Source of the DNA: Tessaracoccus sp. SD287
Lineage (GTDB): Bacteria > Actinomycetota > Actinomycetes > Propionibacteriales > Propionibacteriaceae
Assembly: GCF_017355265.1 (NCBI RefSeq)
Contig: NZ_JADIJQ010000001.1
Coordinates: forward strand, 124,001 to 188,000
Length of the DNA: 64,000 nucleotides
Reading direction: 5' to 3'
How positions within the stretch are numbered: position 1 is the first letter of the stretch; every line of letters begins with the position of its first letter. Under the pieces are notes generated by a model, which saw nothing but the letters and a program-made list of their open reading frames with translations, searched no databases and was not told the origin of the DNA. Position numbers and translations under genes: made by a program. Shown one piece after another: positions 1 to 8,986 of the stretch.

Positions 1-1369
1 CGTCGGGGATGGCCAGGGCGGCGACGATGACCTGGACCTCACGCAGCGCGTCGCGGCGTTGACCCTCGACCAGCATCCGGGCCAGCCTCGGGTCGACCGG
101 GATCCTGGCCAGCTGGTGGCCCACGTCGGTGAGCCGCGGATTGTTCCGGTTGCCCGGCTTCAGCGCGCCCAGTTCCTCGAGCAGTTTGACGCCGTCATTG
201 ATCTGGGCGGCGTCGGGGGCCTCGACGAACGGGAAGCTGCTGATGGCCCCCAGCCGCGCCTGGGCCATTTGCAGGATGACCGAGGCCAGGTTGGTGCGCA
301 GGATCTCGGGCTCGGTGAACTCGGGCCGGGCGGCGAAGTCCTCCTCGGAGTACAGCCGGATGCAGATGCCGGGGGCCACCCGACCGCAGCGGCCGGCACG
401 CTGGTTGGCCGACGCCTGCGAGACGGGTTCGATGGGCAGCCTCTGCACCTTGGTGCGCGCCGAGTAACGGGAGATGCGGGCGGTGCCGACGTCGACCACG
501 TAGCGGATGCCGGGCACCGTCAGCGAGGTCTCCGCGACGTTGGTGGCCAGGACGATGCGCCGGGTCGTGTGGGCCTGGAAGATCTTCTGCTGCTCGGCCG
601 AGGACAGCCGGGCGAACATGGGGACGACCTCGACGCCGGGCAGCTTGAGCTCGCCCAGCGCCTCGGCGGCGTCGCGAATCTCACGTTCGCCGGACAGGAA
701 GACCAGGATGTCGCCGGGCCCGGCGGCCAGCAGGTCACCGACGGCATTGACGATGCCGGTGTTCTGGTCGGGCTCGTCGGGGTCCAGCGGCTGGTAGCGC
801 ACCTCGACCGGGTAGGTGCGCCCGGAGACCTCCACGATCGGGGCATTGTCGAAGTGCTCACTGAAGCGCGCGGTGTCGATGGTCGCCGAGGTGATGACCA
901 GCTTCAGGTCGGGGCGCCGCGGCAGCAGCTGTTTGAGGTAGCCGAGCAGGAAGTCAATGTTGAGGCTGCGCTCATGGGCCTCATCAATGATGATCGTGTC
1001 GTAGCGGCGCAGGTCGCGGTCATGGGTGATGGCGGCCAGCAGCACCCCGTCGGTCATCACCGTCAGCTGGGTGTCTCTGCCGGCCTTGCGGGTGAACCGC
1101 ACCTGGTAGCCGACCTGGTCACCGATCGCGACGCCGAGTTCGTCGGCGATGCGTTCGGCGACGGTGCGGGCGGCGATGCGACGCGGCTGGGTGTGGGCGA
1201 TCCGGGTGCGGCCCAACTGCAGCGCGACCTTCGGCAGCTGGGTGGTCTTGCCCGAACCCGTCTCGCCGGCGACGACGATGACCTGGTGCTTGGTCAGCAG
1301 GTCGGCAATGTCGTCGACCCGGGCCGTGATCGGCAGGGACTCGTCGAAGGTGATCTGGGGAGTGCTCAT
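1..1369 (-). CDS. hrpA: ATP-dependent RNA helicase HrpA, 3' part beyond the window
   Basis: DEAH-box RNA helicase of the HrpA family; 456 N-terminal codons are visible and the rest runs off the left edge. Walker A GETGSGKTT is at residues 35-43, the DEAH box at 129-132 (IIIDEAHERS) and motif III SAT at 161-163, all in the expected order. HrpA proteins unwind RNA in the cytoplasm; in E. coli HrpA acts in mRNA processing and rescue of stalled ribosomes. The start ATG at 1369 gives MSTPQITFDESLPITARVDD, a typical beginning close to the helicase core. A -10-like TAGGCT ends 9 nt upstream and no Shine-Dalgarno is visible, so the mRNA leader is probably very short. Family call is firm; total length cannot be judged. 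Confidence 0.93.
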   Translation of the reverse strand, partial: MSTPQITFDESLPITARVDDIADLLTKHQVIVVAGETGSGKTTQLPKVALQLGRTRIAHTQPRRIAARTVAERIADELGVAIGDQVGYQVRFTRKAGRDTQLTVMTDGVLLAAITHDRDLRRYDTIIIDEAHERSLNIDFLLGYLKQLLPRRPDLKLVITSATIDTARFSEHFDNAPIVEVSGRTYPVEVRYQPLDPDEPDQNTGIVNAVGDLLAAGPGDILVFLSGEREIRDAAEALGELKLPGVEVVPMFARLSSAEQQKIFQAHTTRRIVLATNVAETSLTVPGIRYVVDVGTARISRYSARTKVQRLPIEPVSQASANQRAGRCGRVAPGICIRLYSEEDFAARPEFTEPEILRTNLASVILQMAQARLGAISSFPFVEAPDAAQINDGVKLLEELGALKPGNRNNPRLTDVGHQLARIPVDPRLARMLVEGQRRDALREVQVIVAALAIPD

Positions 1370-1430
1370 GACCGGCCCAGCCTAGCCGTGCCCACGCGGG
1401 GGGCACGGCAGCCGAGGCAGGACGTCTGGC

Positions 1431-2321
1431 TCAGCGCACCACCATCAGCGGTGATTCGGCGTGGGCCAGCACGGCTCGGGTCATCCCGCCCAGGGCGAAG
1501 CCCAGCACGGTGGGGGCACGCATGCCGAGCACCAGCAGGTCGACCTCGCGGCTGAGCGAGACCAACCGGTCGACGGGGTCACCGGCCTGGACCAGCACCT
1601 CGACCGGGACATGGGATTCGCTGCCGGCGACCCGGTCGACGAGTTCGGTGATGGCTGTCCTGGCCTCGGTGAGCAGTTCGCGTTCGGCGTCGGCGGTCAA
1701 CTGGTAACCGCCGAACATGCCCACCGGGACGGCGGGCTGGATGTGGGTCACGATCAGCCTGGCGCCCCGGACCCGTGCCTCCACCAGCGCCTCGGCCAGG
1801 GTCTCGGCGCTGTGTCCCTCACCGTCGACGCCCACGGCGACGACCTTGCGGCCCCCCGTCTCGTCGGGGTTGACGGCCGCCGAGATGACCACCAGCGGGC
1901 AGTGGGCGACGGCCGCCAGGGAGGCCGAGGTGGAACCCACGAACATGCGTTCCAGGCCGCCCAGCCGGCGGCGTCCGACCACGAGCCGGTCAGCATTCTC
2001 GCTGGCCTCGGCCAGGACGGCCGTCGGGTTGCCGATCAACACCTCGGAGGTGATGAGGTTGTCCGCGAGCCCCAGTTCGACGGCGCGGGCGCGGGCCGCA
2101 GCGATCGTCTGTTGGCCGGCGCGTTCCATCGCTTCGATGTCCTGGATCGCCCCCCAGGCGCCGGCCATCACGGCGGCGTCGACGGCGTGGACCAGATGGA
2201 GATGGCCGTTGACCAGCAGCGCAGCGCGGGTGGCGTACTCGACGGCGCGCAGGCCGTCGGGGGAACCGTCGACGCCCGCAACGAAACGTCCTGTGGTGGG
2301 TCGACCAGACTTGTGGGTCAT
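1431..2321 (-). CDS. Universal stress protein with two UspA domains
   Basis: 296-residue tandem UspA protein. The first domain begins RFVAGVDGSPDGLRAVEYA and carries the ATP-binding signature G-2X-G-9X-G-S/T (GRRRLGGLERMFVGST). The second begins KVVAVGVDGEGHSAETLAEA and its nucleotide motif is looser (GMRAPTVLGFALGGMT). Such proteins bind ATP and accumulate under stress or hypoxia in actinobacteria. The ATG at 2321 follows GAGGAG and overlaps the stop of the upstream FMN-barrel gene (ATGA), so the two are translationally coupled. An upstream in-frame ATG at 2408 was rejected because it lies inside that gene and adds 29 residues unrelated to UspA. The operon context with phosphoketolase suggests a metabolic-stress role (inference). 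Confidence 0.9.
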   Translation of the reverse strand: MTHKSGRPTTGRFVAGVDGSPDGLRAVEYATRAALLVNGHLHLVHAVDAAVMAGAWGAIQDIEAMERAGQQTIAAARARAVELGLADNLITSEVLIGNPTAVLAEASENADRLVVGRRRLGGLERMFVGSTSASLAAVAHCPLVVISAAVNPDETGGRKVVAVGVDGEGHSAETLAEALVEARVRGARLIVTHIQPAVPVGMFGGYQLTADAERELLTEARTAITELVDRVAGSESHVPVEVLVQAGDPVDRLVSLSREVDLLVLGMRAPTVLGFALGGMTRAVLAHAESPLMVVR

Positions 2322-2758
2322 CGGTTCTCCTCGGGTCGCGACACTGTCCGTCCGGTCAGTGACGTCGGTCTGATCACCATGACATGCGGACGCGTGCCCG
2401 ATGCCCACGGGGTGATCTTTTCCGCTGCTGCCATCGTGCCCTCTTCGACGAGGCCACGCACCAGAACACTCCAGGCCACACCCGTCTCGATGTCGATGTC
2501 GTCGACCTCGAAGGCCACCCGCTGCCCGGTGAGGCCGGCCAGGGCCGTGGTCGGCCCGGTGCGGAAGACGACCAAACCGTCAACCCACGAGTAGTTGACC
2601 GGGTGGATGGTCAGTTCGGGAACGGTGAAGGCCACTCGTCCGATGACGCCGTCGTGCAGCAGCGCGCGGCATTCGTCCTCGTCGAGCACGGTGTAGGACC
2701 CGGTGTCACTGGTCTGTGGAGCGTCTGTCCCCTCCCGTCCGGGTGAAACCGATGCCAT
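2318..2758 (-). CDS. Pyridoxamine 5'-phosphate oxidase-like FMN-binding split-barrel protein
   Basis: 146 residues with the pattern of the PNPOx-like split barrel: SYTVLDEDECRALLHDGVIG, then GRVAFTV..HPVNYSWVDG..VVFRTG and VAFEVDDID. Members bind FMN, F420 or haem and most are not true PdxH enzymes; the substrate is unknown here. The start ATG at 2758 is preceded by GGAAGGATC about 7 nt away; an earlier in-frame ATG at 2830 lies inside the phosphoketolase gene and is less likely. It sits 64 nt downstream of phosphoketolase and overlaps the universal stress gene by 4 nt. PNPOx-like and Usp genes occur together in hypoxia regulons of mycobacteria, but no DosR-type box was seen here. Confidence 0.8.
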   Translation of the reverse strand: MASVSPGREGTDAPQTSDTGSYTVLDEDECRALLHDGVIGRVAFTVPELTIHPVNYSWVDGLVVFRTGPTTALAGLTGQRVAFEVDDIDIETGVAWSVLVRGLVEEGTMAAAEKITPWASGTRPHVMVIRPTSLTGRTVSRPEENR

Positions 2759-2822
2759 TGCCGATCCTTCCTGCCTCCCAGTGGTGCTCGGCAAGTGTAG
2801 CGACGCGGGCCCCGCCACCGGC

Positions 2823-5222
2823 TCACCCACGCCCCGGCTGGTCGGAGGCCTGCTGCTGGTGGCCCAGCGTCCATTCGCTGACCGCCGGCATGTCCTGCAG
2901 GTGTTCGACGATGTAGGCCTCGTGCTCGTCGAGCTGGGCTCGGCACCACTGCTTCAGTTCCTGGCCGCCGACCACCGAGCGCCCGGCATTGTTGATGGCG
3001 TCCATGACCAGGTGGTAGCGCGAGGCCCGGTTCCGCACGACCATGTCGAAGGGGGTGGTGGTGGTGCCCTGTTCGATGAAACCGCGGACGTGGAAGCGGT
3101 CGGCGTCGGGACGGCCGTGGACCAGTTGGTGGATGGCGCCCGGGAAGCCGTGGAAGGCGAAGACCACGTCCTTGTCGTCGGTGAACAGTTCGTCGAAGTA
3201 GCCCTCGCTCATCCCGTGCGGGTGGTCCTTGGGTCGCATCAGGGCCATCAGGTCCACGACGTTGACCACCCGGGTGCGCAGGCGCGGCAGTCGGTCTCGC
3301 AGGATCTCGGCGGCCGCCACCGTCTCCATGGTGACGATGTCGCCGGCGCAGGCCAGGATCACGTCCGGGTCGTCGCTGCCGTCATCGTTGCCGGCCCAGT
3401 CCCAGATGCCGACCCCGCGTTCGACGTGGTCAATGGCCTCGTCCATCGACAGCCACTGGGGCTGGGGTTGCTTGTCCTGCACGATCAGGTTCACCTTGTC
3501 CCGGGACCGGAACACCTTGTCGGCGACCACCAGCAGGGTGTTGGCGTCCGGGGGCAGGTAGATGCGCGAGACGTCACCGCGCTGGGTCAGCACGTTCTGG
3601 ATCAACCCCGGCCCCTGGTGGCTGAAGCCATTGTGGTCATTGCGCCAGGCGGTGGAGGTGAGCAGGATGTTCAGGCTCGGCACCGAGGCCCGCCAGTCCA
3701 GGTGGGCGGCCTCCTCCAGCCACTTGGCGTGCTGGATCGTCTGGGAGGCGCTGACCATGGCGAACGCCTCGTAACTGGCGAACAGGCCGTGGCGACCGGT
3801 GAGCAGGTAGCCCTCCAACCAGCCGTGGCAGTTGTGCTCGCTGAGCACCTCCATCACCCTGCCGTCGGGACCAATCTTCTCGTCGGTCTCGTCGAGGGCC
3901 TCCATCCAGGCCCTATCGGAGACCTCGAAGACCGCGCCGAGGCGGTTGGAGTTCGTCTCGTCGGGGCAGAACAGTCGGAAGGTGTGCGGATTGTTGCGGT
4001 ACAGCTCGCGCATGAACTCGCCGAGCTTGCGGGTCGACTCGGCCTTCTCGGCGGCCCGGTGGCTGACGTCGGGTGCCATCGACCTCCAGTCGGGCAGGAC
4101 GAGGTCCTGGGTGAGCAGACCACCATTGGCGTGCGGGCTGCCCGACATCCGCTGCGTGCCGGTCGGGTTGATCCTGGTGACCAGTTCGGTGGGGGCGCCG
4201 GACTCGTCGAACAACTCCTCGGGTCGATAGCTGCGCAGCCAGTCCTCGAGCAGTTGCAGGTGCGCCGGGTCCTCCTTGACCCCCGAGAACGGCACCTGGT
4301 GCGACCGCCACGTGCCCTCGACCTGCACGCCGTCGACCACGTCCGGTCCGGTCCAGCCCTTGGGGGTGCGCAGGATGATCATGGGCCAAACCGGACGCGT
4401 GCCACCGGCGCGACCGTTGCGGGCGTCGTCCTGGATCTGGGTGATCTCGGTGTAGGCCTGGGCCAGGGCCTCGGCGAAACGGTCATGCATGCCGGGCAGG
4501 TCGTCCCCGCCCACCTCGATGACGTGGTACCCGTGGCCCTCGATCAGGCTGCGGGTCTCGGCCGCAGGTTTGCGCGCCAGCACCGTGGGGCCGGCGATCT
4601 TGCCGCCGTTGAGGTGCAGAATCGGCAGCACCGCACCGTCCCGGGCAGGGTTGAGGAACGAGATGCCCTTCCAGGAACCCTCCAGCGGGCCCGTCTCGGC
4701 CTCGCCGTCACCGATCACCGTCAGCGCCAACAGGTCGGGGTTGTCGAAGACGGCACCGAACGCGTGGATCAGGGAGTATCCCAGTTCGCCACCCTCATGG
4801 ATGGAGCCCGGGGTGGTCACCGACACGTGGCTGGGGATGCCACCGGGTGCCGAGAACTGGCGGCAGAGCTTCTCGACCCCCGCGGCATCCTGGGTGACGG
4901 CGGGGAAGGTCTCGGTGTAGGTGCCCTCCAGGTAGGACGCCGCCACCAGCGCCGGCCCACCGTGGCCAGGCCCGGTGATGTAGATGGTGTCCTGGCCGGT
5001 GTGGTTGATGAGCCGTGACATGTGGGCGTAGATGAAGCTCAGGCCGGGGCTGGTGCCCCAGTGGCCCAGCAGGCGGGGCTTGATGTGGTCAGCCTGCAGC
5101 GGCTCAGCCAGCAGGCAGTTGCCCATCAGGTAGATCTGGGCCACCGTCAGGTAGTTGTTGGCACGCCACCAGGCATCGATACTGGTGCGCTCGTCGTCCG
5201 TCATCCTCGCTTGTGGGGGCAT
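2823..5222 (-). CDS. xfp: Xylulose-5-phosphate/fructose-6-phosphate phosphoketolase
   Basis: 799 residues, the normal length for bifunctional phosphoketolase. It cleaves xylulose 5-P or fructose 6-P with phosphate to acetyl-P plus glyceraldehyde 3-P or erythrose 4-P, using thiamine diphosphate in the cytoplasm. Visible landmarks are the N-terminal GNCLLAEPLQADHIKPRLLG and GHWGTSPGLSFIYAH, the substrate-loop GPGHGGPA, and the ThDP-binding motif GDGEAETGPLEGSWKG. The C-terminal third contains the family segment WRNDHNGFSHQGPG. The ATG at 5222 lies 6 nt after a -10 hexamer TAGCGT (complement of 5229-5234) with no Shine-Dalgarno, so it is probably leaderless. It heads an operon with the FMN-barrel and Usp genes. 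No acetate kinase gene is in the window. Confidence 0.97.
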   Translation of the reverse strand: MPPQARMTDDERTSIDAWWRANNYLTVAQIYLMGNCLLAEPLQADHIKPRLLGHWGTSPGLSFIYAHMSRLINHTGQDTIYITGPGHGGPALVAASYLEGTYTETFPAVTQDAAGVEKLCRQFSAPGGIPSHVSVTTPGSIHEGGELGYSLIHAFGAVFDNPDLLALTVIGDGEAETGPLEGSWKGISFLNPARDGAVLPILHLNGGKIAGPTVLARKPAAETRSLIEGHGYHVIEVGGDDLPGMHDRFAEALAQAYTEITQIQDDARNGRAGGTRPVWPMIILRTPKGWTGPDVVDGVQVEGTWRSHQVPFSGVKEDPAHLQLLEDWLRSYRPEELFDESGAPTELVTRINPTGTQRMSGSPHANGGLLTQDLVLPDWRSMAPDVSHRAAEKAESTRKLGEFMRELYRNNPHTFRLFCPDETNSNRLGAVFEVSDRAWMEALDETDEKIGPDGRVMEVLSEHNCHGWLEGYLLTGRHGLFASYEAFAMVSASQTIQHAKWLEEAAHLDWRASVPSLNILLTSTAWRNDHNGFSHQGPGLIQNVLTQRGDVSRIYLPPDANTLLVVADKVFRSRDKVNLIVQDKQPQPQWLSMDEAIDHVERGVGIWDWAGNDDGSDDPDVILACAGDIVTMETVAAAEILRDRLPRLRTRVVNVVDLMALMRPKDHPHGMSEGYFDELFTDDKDVVFAFHGFPGAIHQLVHGRPDADRFHVRGFIEQGTTTTPFDMVVRNRASRYHLVMDAINNAGRSVVGGQELKQWCRAQLDEHEAYIVEHLQDMPAVSEWTLGHQQQASDQPGRG

Positions 5223-5270
5223 GGGTCCACGCTAGGCGTCCGGCCGTGGCGATGTGGGCGGTCGCCGAAG

Positions 5271-6203
5271 TCAACCTTTGTCCTCGAAAGTGGTCCGTCC
5301 GCGCAGCTTGGCCGCCAGCAGGTCGTCCATCTCATCGGCCATCCTGCTGATGATCCGCAGTCCCTGCAGCAGGTGGGCCGGGACGAAGGGGTGGGCCAGC
5401 AGCGACATGGTGACGAAGACCCGGTCGCGGATCAGGGCGAACCGTCCGTACTTGGCCTCGACGTTCAGGTCGTTGAGGACCTCCACTGCCCGGGAGCGTC
5501 CTTCGACGTCGTGGACCATCACCGAGAACAGCACCACCTCGTCGGCGGCGCTGGTGGTGCGCACGAAGACCAGCGAGGACCCGACCCGGATGGTGATGTC
5601 GCCATCGGCGTCACGCAGCGGCGGGTGCCCGAACAGCTCGGTCAGCTCCCGGGTGACCAGGTCGTCCAGATGGGTCCTGTTCCGCGGCATCACGGCGGTC
5701 AGGTCCTCGGCGTCGAACGCGGTGCTCACCGGCACCGGGTGGGCGTCCGGCGCCTCCGGTCGCAGGATCTCGGCCAACTGGTCTGGCGCCAGGAAGACGG
5801 GGTGCTGGACGCCGTACACCGTCCACAGGGTGCTGGTGGCCAGCACGGCGATCACGTCGCTGCGTTCCTGGGGGACGATCTTGGAGAAGTTGGCGCTGGG
5901 GTGGGGACCGGTGGCGCTGGGCGGGTCCCAGCCGGCCTGCTCCATCTCGGCGAGCTGTGCGCTGGTCAACTGGAAGCCGTCCCCCAGACTGGCATTGCTG
6001 GCGGCCTCGACCTGGATGAGGTCGGGTTCGCCCTCCAGATGCGTGAACCGCATGAAGGGTGCCGGGTCGTCGCTGGCGGACATGGTGCCGATCGTCAGCG
6101 AGCCGCCGTCGTCGATGACCGAGACGACCTCGGCGAGCCGATCGGCAAAGCTCTGCCAGGCGGTGGCGATGCTGCGGTCGATGTCGAACTCAGAGCTGTC
6201 CAC
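5271..6203 (-). CDS. YbjN/type III chaperone-like (TY-Chap) domain protein
   Basis: 310-residue soluble protein that I read as an actinobacterial member of the T3SS/YbjN peptide-binding chaperone-like group. The middle shows the TY-Chap-like pattern of alternating strands, for example DITIRVGSSLVFVRTTSAAD and VVLFSVMVHDVEG, followed by a helix (RAVEVLNDLNVEAKYGRFAL) and DRVFVTMSLLAHPFVPAHL. No signal peptide, membrane segment or catalytic motif is visible. The GTG start at 6203 is preceded by AAAGGGGACC, a good Shine-Dalgarno. It is a single gene on its strand between phosphoketolase and a carrier gene. No partner protein can be named; members are thought to bind peptides, but this is weakly established. 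Confidence 0.65.
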   Translation of the reverse strand: MDSSEFDIDRSIATAWQSFADRLAEVVSVIDDGGSLTIGTMSASDDPAPFMRFTHLEGEPDLIQVEAASNASLGDGFQLTSAQLAEMEQAGWDPPSATGPHPSANFSKIVPQERSDVIAVLATSTLWTVYGVQHPVFLAPDQLAEILRPEAPDAHPVPVSTAFDAEDLTAVMPRNRTHLDDLVTRELTELFGHPPLRDADGDITIRVGSSLVFVRTTSAADEVVLFSVMVHDVEGRSRAVEVLNDLNVEAKYGRFALIRDRVFVTMSLLAHPFVPAHLLQGLRIISRMADEMDDLLAAKLRGRTTFEDKG

Positions 6204-6278
6204 GGGTCCCCTTTCGTCATGTTCAACCTAACAACCCCACCGGCAGGTCGCTGGGCTGCTGCCACAGTGCGGTGGTTC

Positions 6279-7211
6279 TCAGCGACCGACCACGGCCGCG
6301 ATCAGGGCGATGGTGATGATGGAACCGATGGTGGTGACGAAGACGACGTCGCGGGCCAGACCCAGGCCCTTCTGGTAGCGGGCGGCCCAGACGAAGACGT
6401 TCTGGGCCGTGGGCAATCCGGCGATGACGACCACGGCCAGGGTGGTCGTGGCGTCCAGGCCGAGGACGCCGGCCAGCGCCCAGGCGATCAGCGGATGCAC
6501 CACCAGCTTGATGACCGCGGCCAGCGTCATCGCACGTCCATCCGCCCCGCGCCCGGGCAGCGGGCCCAGCCGGAGCGAGATGCCGAAGGCGACCAGCATG
6601 GCCGGCACCGACATGTCGGCGAGCAGTCCGACGGGGCTGGCCAGCCAGGCCGGAACGCTCCAGCCCAGCAGGTTCACCGCGAGCCCGGCCAGGGTGCCGA
6701 TGGTCATCGGGTTGCGCAGCGGCAGGCTCAGGTTGCTGCCCACCGACGGCCGACGCCCCTCGTCCCTGGCCTTGTCCAGGTCGAGCAGGGTCAGTGCTGC
6801 GGGCTGGACGACGGCGACCTGGAAGAGCAGCAGCGGGGCCAGCCAGGTGACGTCACCCAGGACGAAGACGGCGATGGGGATGCCGAGGTTGGCGGCGTTG
6901 ACGTAGGAGGCGGTCATGGCGCCGATCACCAGGTCGGACCGGCTGGGGCGCAGCCACAGGCGGGCGACCAGGGCGTAGAGCCCGCAGGCCAGCAGGGTGG
7001 CGAGCACCGTCACCAGCAGGTTGCCGGAGAAAACCCGTCTGACGTCGGCGTCGGCGACCATCAGGAACAGCAGCGCCGGGGAGGCGACAAAGAAGGCGAC
7101 CTTGGCCAGGACGTCCTGGGCGGTCAGGGTCAGGATCCGCAGGTGTGCGCTCAGCCAGCCGGCGGCGATGACGACCCAGATGGTGGCGAACCCGCTGAGT
7201 ACCCCTGTCAC
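6279..7211 (-). CDS. Auxin efflux carrier (AEC) family transporter
   Basis: 310 residues of mostly hydrophobic segments, beginning MTGVLSGFATIWVVIAAGWL and ending GSIITIALIAAVVGR. The AEC family (bile/arsenite/riboflavin transporter superfamily) exports organic anions such as malate or malonate; the substrate is not evident. The N-terminal motif SGFATIWVVIAAGWLSAHL and the central loop containing KARDEGRRPSVGSN agree with the family. I chose the GTG at 7211 over the longer frame reaching 7391 because a -10 hexamer TATGCT (complement of 7218-7223) ends 6 nt before it, which suggests leaderless transcription, and because upstream residues show no membrane character. The DedA-like gene starts divergently about 100 nt away. 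Confidence 0.85.
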   Translation of the reverse strand: MTGVLSGFATIWVVIAAGWLSAHLRILTLTAQDVLAKVAFFVASPALLFLMVADADVRRVFSGNLLVTVLATLLACGLYALVARLWLRPSRSDLVIGAMTASYVNAANLGIPIAVFVLGDVTWLAPLLLFQVAVVQPAALTLLDLDKARDEGRRPSVGSNLSLPLRNPMTIGTLAGLAVNLLGWSVPAWLASPVGLLADMSVPAMLVAFGISLRLGPLPGRGADGRAMTLAAVIKLVVHPLIAWALAGVLGLDATTTLAVVVIAGLPTAQNVFVWAARYQKGLGLARDVVFVTTIGSIITIALIAAVVGR

Positions 7212-7308
7212 CGGGACAGCATAGGATGGGGGGAGGGCACGGGCGTCACGGTGGACCTGCATGGACACCCGCGATGGTCTCGCCCACTGGGCCCGGACAA
7301 GGAAGATT

Positions 7309-7863
7309 GTGAATCCGTTCAGCTGGAATGCGCCCTGGTTCGTGGTGGCCGCGGGCCTGTTCGTCATCGTCATGCTGCGGGCCAACGGCACCTACTGGTT
7401 GGGGCGCGGCATGTCAGCGGGCACCTCCCGTTCCCGCTACGCCGCCTTGCTGGACGCGCCGGGGTACCTCAAGGCCAGGGCATGGTTGGAGCGCTGGGGG
7501 GCCCTGGCGGTGACGTTCTGCTTCCTGCTCGTCGGGGTGCAGACCCTGGTCAACCTGGCGGCGGGCGTCGGGCGGATGTCGATGCGCCGTTACCTGCCCG
7601 CCGTGGTGCTGGGCTGCATCCTGTGGGCCCTGCTCTACTCGACGATCGGCTTCGTCGGCTTTGCTGCGGTGGCCGCCCTGTACTCCTTCTCCCCCGTGCT
7701 GGCCATCGGCTTGGCCGTGGTGGCGGTGACGGCACTGGTGGTCTTCATCGTCTGGCGGGTGCGTCAGGGCAGGCGTGGCCAGGGCGTGTGGTCCGATGTC
7801 GAGGCCGACACCGAACCAGGTCTGGCTCGCACAGCTGTCGGCACCGGGCCGCTGGCGCGTTGA
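7309..7863 (+). CDS. DedA-family-like membrane protein
   Basis: 184 residues with four to five hydrophobic segments. The block RWGALAVTFCFLLVGVQTLV, followed by NLAAGVGRMSMRRYLPAVVL, matches the conserved DedA/SNARE-associated core, where the usual motif is F-x-R-F-x-P-x-x-R. Here the arginines are missing (FCFLLVGVQ), so it is a divergent member and may not share the proton-coupled undecaprenyl-phosphate or lipid flippase function proposed for DedA proteins. The GTG at 7309 follows AAGGAAGA at good spacing; an in-frame ATG at 7261 would add 16 polar residues with only a weak ribosome site. It ends 25 nt before the LacI regulator gene on the same strand. Confidence 0.72.
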   Translation: MNPFSWNAPWFVVAAGLFVIVMLRANGTYWLGRGMSAGTSRSRYAALLDAPGYLKARAWLERWGALAVTFCFLLVGVQTLVNLAAGVGRMSMRRYLPAVVLGCILWALLYSTIGFVGFAAVAALYSFSPVLAIGLAVVAVTALVVFIVWRVRQGRRGQGVWSDVEADTEPGLARTAVGTGPLAR

Positions 7864-7888
7864 GCCCTTCGCACTAGCCTGAGCAACC

Positions 7889-8902
7889 ATGGACCACGAG
7901 CACCCACCCGTCGCGGCAGCCGCGACCCTGACCGATGTCGCCCGCCGCGCAGGCGTCTCGCTGGCGACCGCCTCGCGCGTGCTGAACGGCAGTTCCCGCA
8001 CCGTCGGGGCCACGATGGCCGCCCGGGTCCATGCCGCCGCCGACGAACTGTCCTACTCCCCCCACGGACCGGCGCAGGCGATGGCGCGGGGCCACACCAT
8101 GTCGATCGGCATGCTGGCCCCCGACATCGCCGACCCCTACTTCACCCAACTCTCCGCAGGTGCGACCCAGGCGGCGGCGCAGCATTCGATGATGCTGAGC
8201 GTCGCGGTGCACCACGCCGACCTGGACCGGGAACTGCAGCAGGTGCGTTCCTTCCGCGCCCAGCGCGTCCGCGGGCTCATGATCGCCGGGTCGCGTCCGG
8301 CCGGCGAGGACCCCGAGCAGCTGTTGCGCGCGGTGGGTGAGCTGCCGGTGGTCGTGGTGGGACAACAACTGGGGGACCTGCCGTGCGTGGGGTTCGCCAA
8401 CGAGCAGGGCGCCGCCGCCCTGGCCGAGTCGCTGCTCGGGCTGGGCTACCAGCGGTTCGTCGTCCTCACCGGGCCCGACCACCACGCCACCTCGTTGGAG
8501 CGGGCGCGCGGATTCGCCGACGTGCTGGCTGGGGCCGGGGTCGGGCTCGAGGCGGTGAGCGGCGAGTTCAGCCGGGACGGCGGCTATGACGCCATGACCC
8601 GGGCCCTGCCGCTGGTGCGCCCCGGAACAGCACCGGTGTGCGTGTTCGCGGTGACCGACATGATGGCGCTGGGTGCCATGACGGCCCTGCACGAGGCCGG
8701 CATCAGCGTCGGTCCGGAAGTGGGCATGGCCGGGTTCAACGACCTGCCGATCCTGGCCGACCTGAGGCCGGGGCTGACCACGGTGCGGCTGCCGCTACGG
8801 GAGGCGGGGATGGCCGCCATTGACGGACTGCTGGGCGGCGAACTGCCGAGCGAGCCGTTCGGTGGGCAGGTCGTGCTGCGGCAGAGCACTCCCCCACGGT
8901 GA
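7889..8902 (+). CDS. LacI-family transcriptional regulator of the adjacent carbohydrate cluster
   Basis: 337-residue LacI/GalR repressor. The N-terminal helix-turn-helix and hinge helix read DVARRAGVSLATASRVLNG (about residues 14-32), followed by the periplasmic-binding-protein fold with MLAPDIADPYFTQLSAGATQ and the late FAVTDMMALGAMTALHEAG and VGMAGFNDLP motifs. These proteins release DNA on binding a sugar or sugar phosphate. The gene lies 84 nt upstream of the dehydrogenase gene, whose promoter region contains a LacI-type palindrome with central CG at 8951-8966, so it very likely controls that cluster. A -10-like TAGCCT ends 8 nt before the ATG and no Shine-Dalgarno is present. The effector is unknown. 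Confidence 0.92.
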   Translation: MDHEHPPVAAAATLTDVARRAGVSLATASRVLNGSSRTVGATMAARVHAAADELSYSPHGPAQAMARGHTMSIGMLAPDIADPYFTQLSAGATQAAAQHSMMLSVAVHHADLDRELQQVRSFRAQRVRGLMIAGSRPAGEDPEQLLRAVGELPVVVVGQQLGDLPCVGFANEQGAAALAESLLGLGYQRFVVLTGPDHHATSLERARGFADVLAGAGVGLEAVSGEFSRDGGYDAMTRALPLVRPGTAPVCVFAVTDMMALGAMTALHEAGISVGPEVGMAGFNDLPILADLRPGLTTVRLPLREAGMAAIDGLLGGELPSEPFGGQVVLRQSTPPR

Positions 8903-8950
8903 GCGCCGCGCAACCCGGGTTGTGTGTCACGGGCCTGTCCTTGCTACGCT

Positions 8951-8966
8951 GGGAATACGCTTTCCC
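8951..8966. promoter_or_regulatory. Putative LacI-family operator
   Basis: Imperfect palindrome GGGAATACGCTTTCCC with arms GGGAA/TTCCC and the central CG typical of LacI/GalR operators. It lies between the LacI regulator gene and the dehydrogenase start at 8987, about 20 nt upstream of the GTG, where a bound repressor would block transcription or elongation. Confidence 0.6.
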
Positions 8967-8986
8967 GCACGGTCAGAGGAGATCAC

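Noticed and set aside
5022-7877. Very long open frames on the opposite strand of real genes (such as 951 codons here)
   Set aside because: They are a by-product of high G+C third positions; translations are Gly/Gln/Val/His/Asp-rich without any domain, and the antisense genes have clear family matches.
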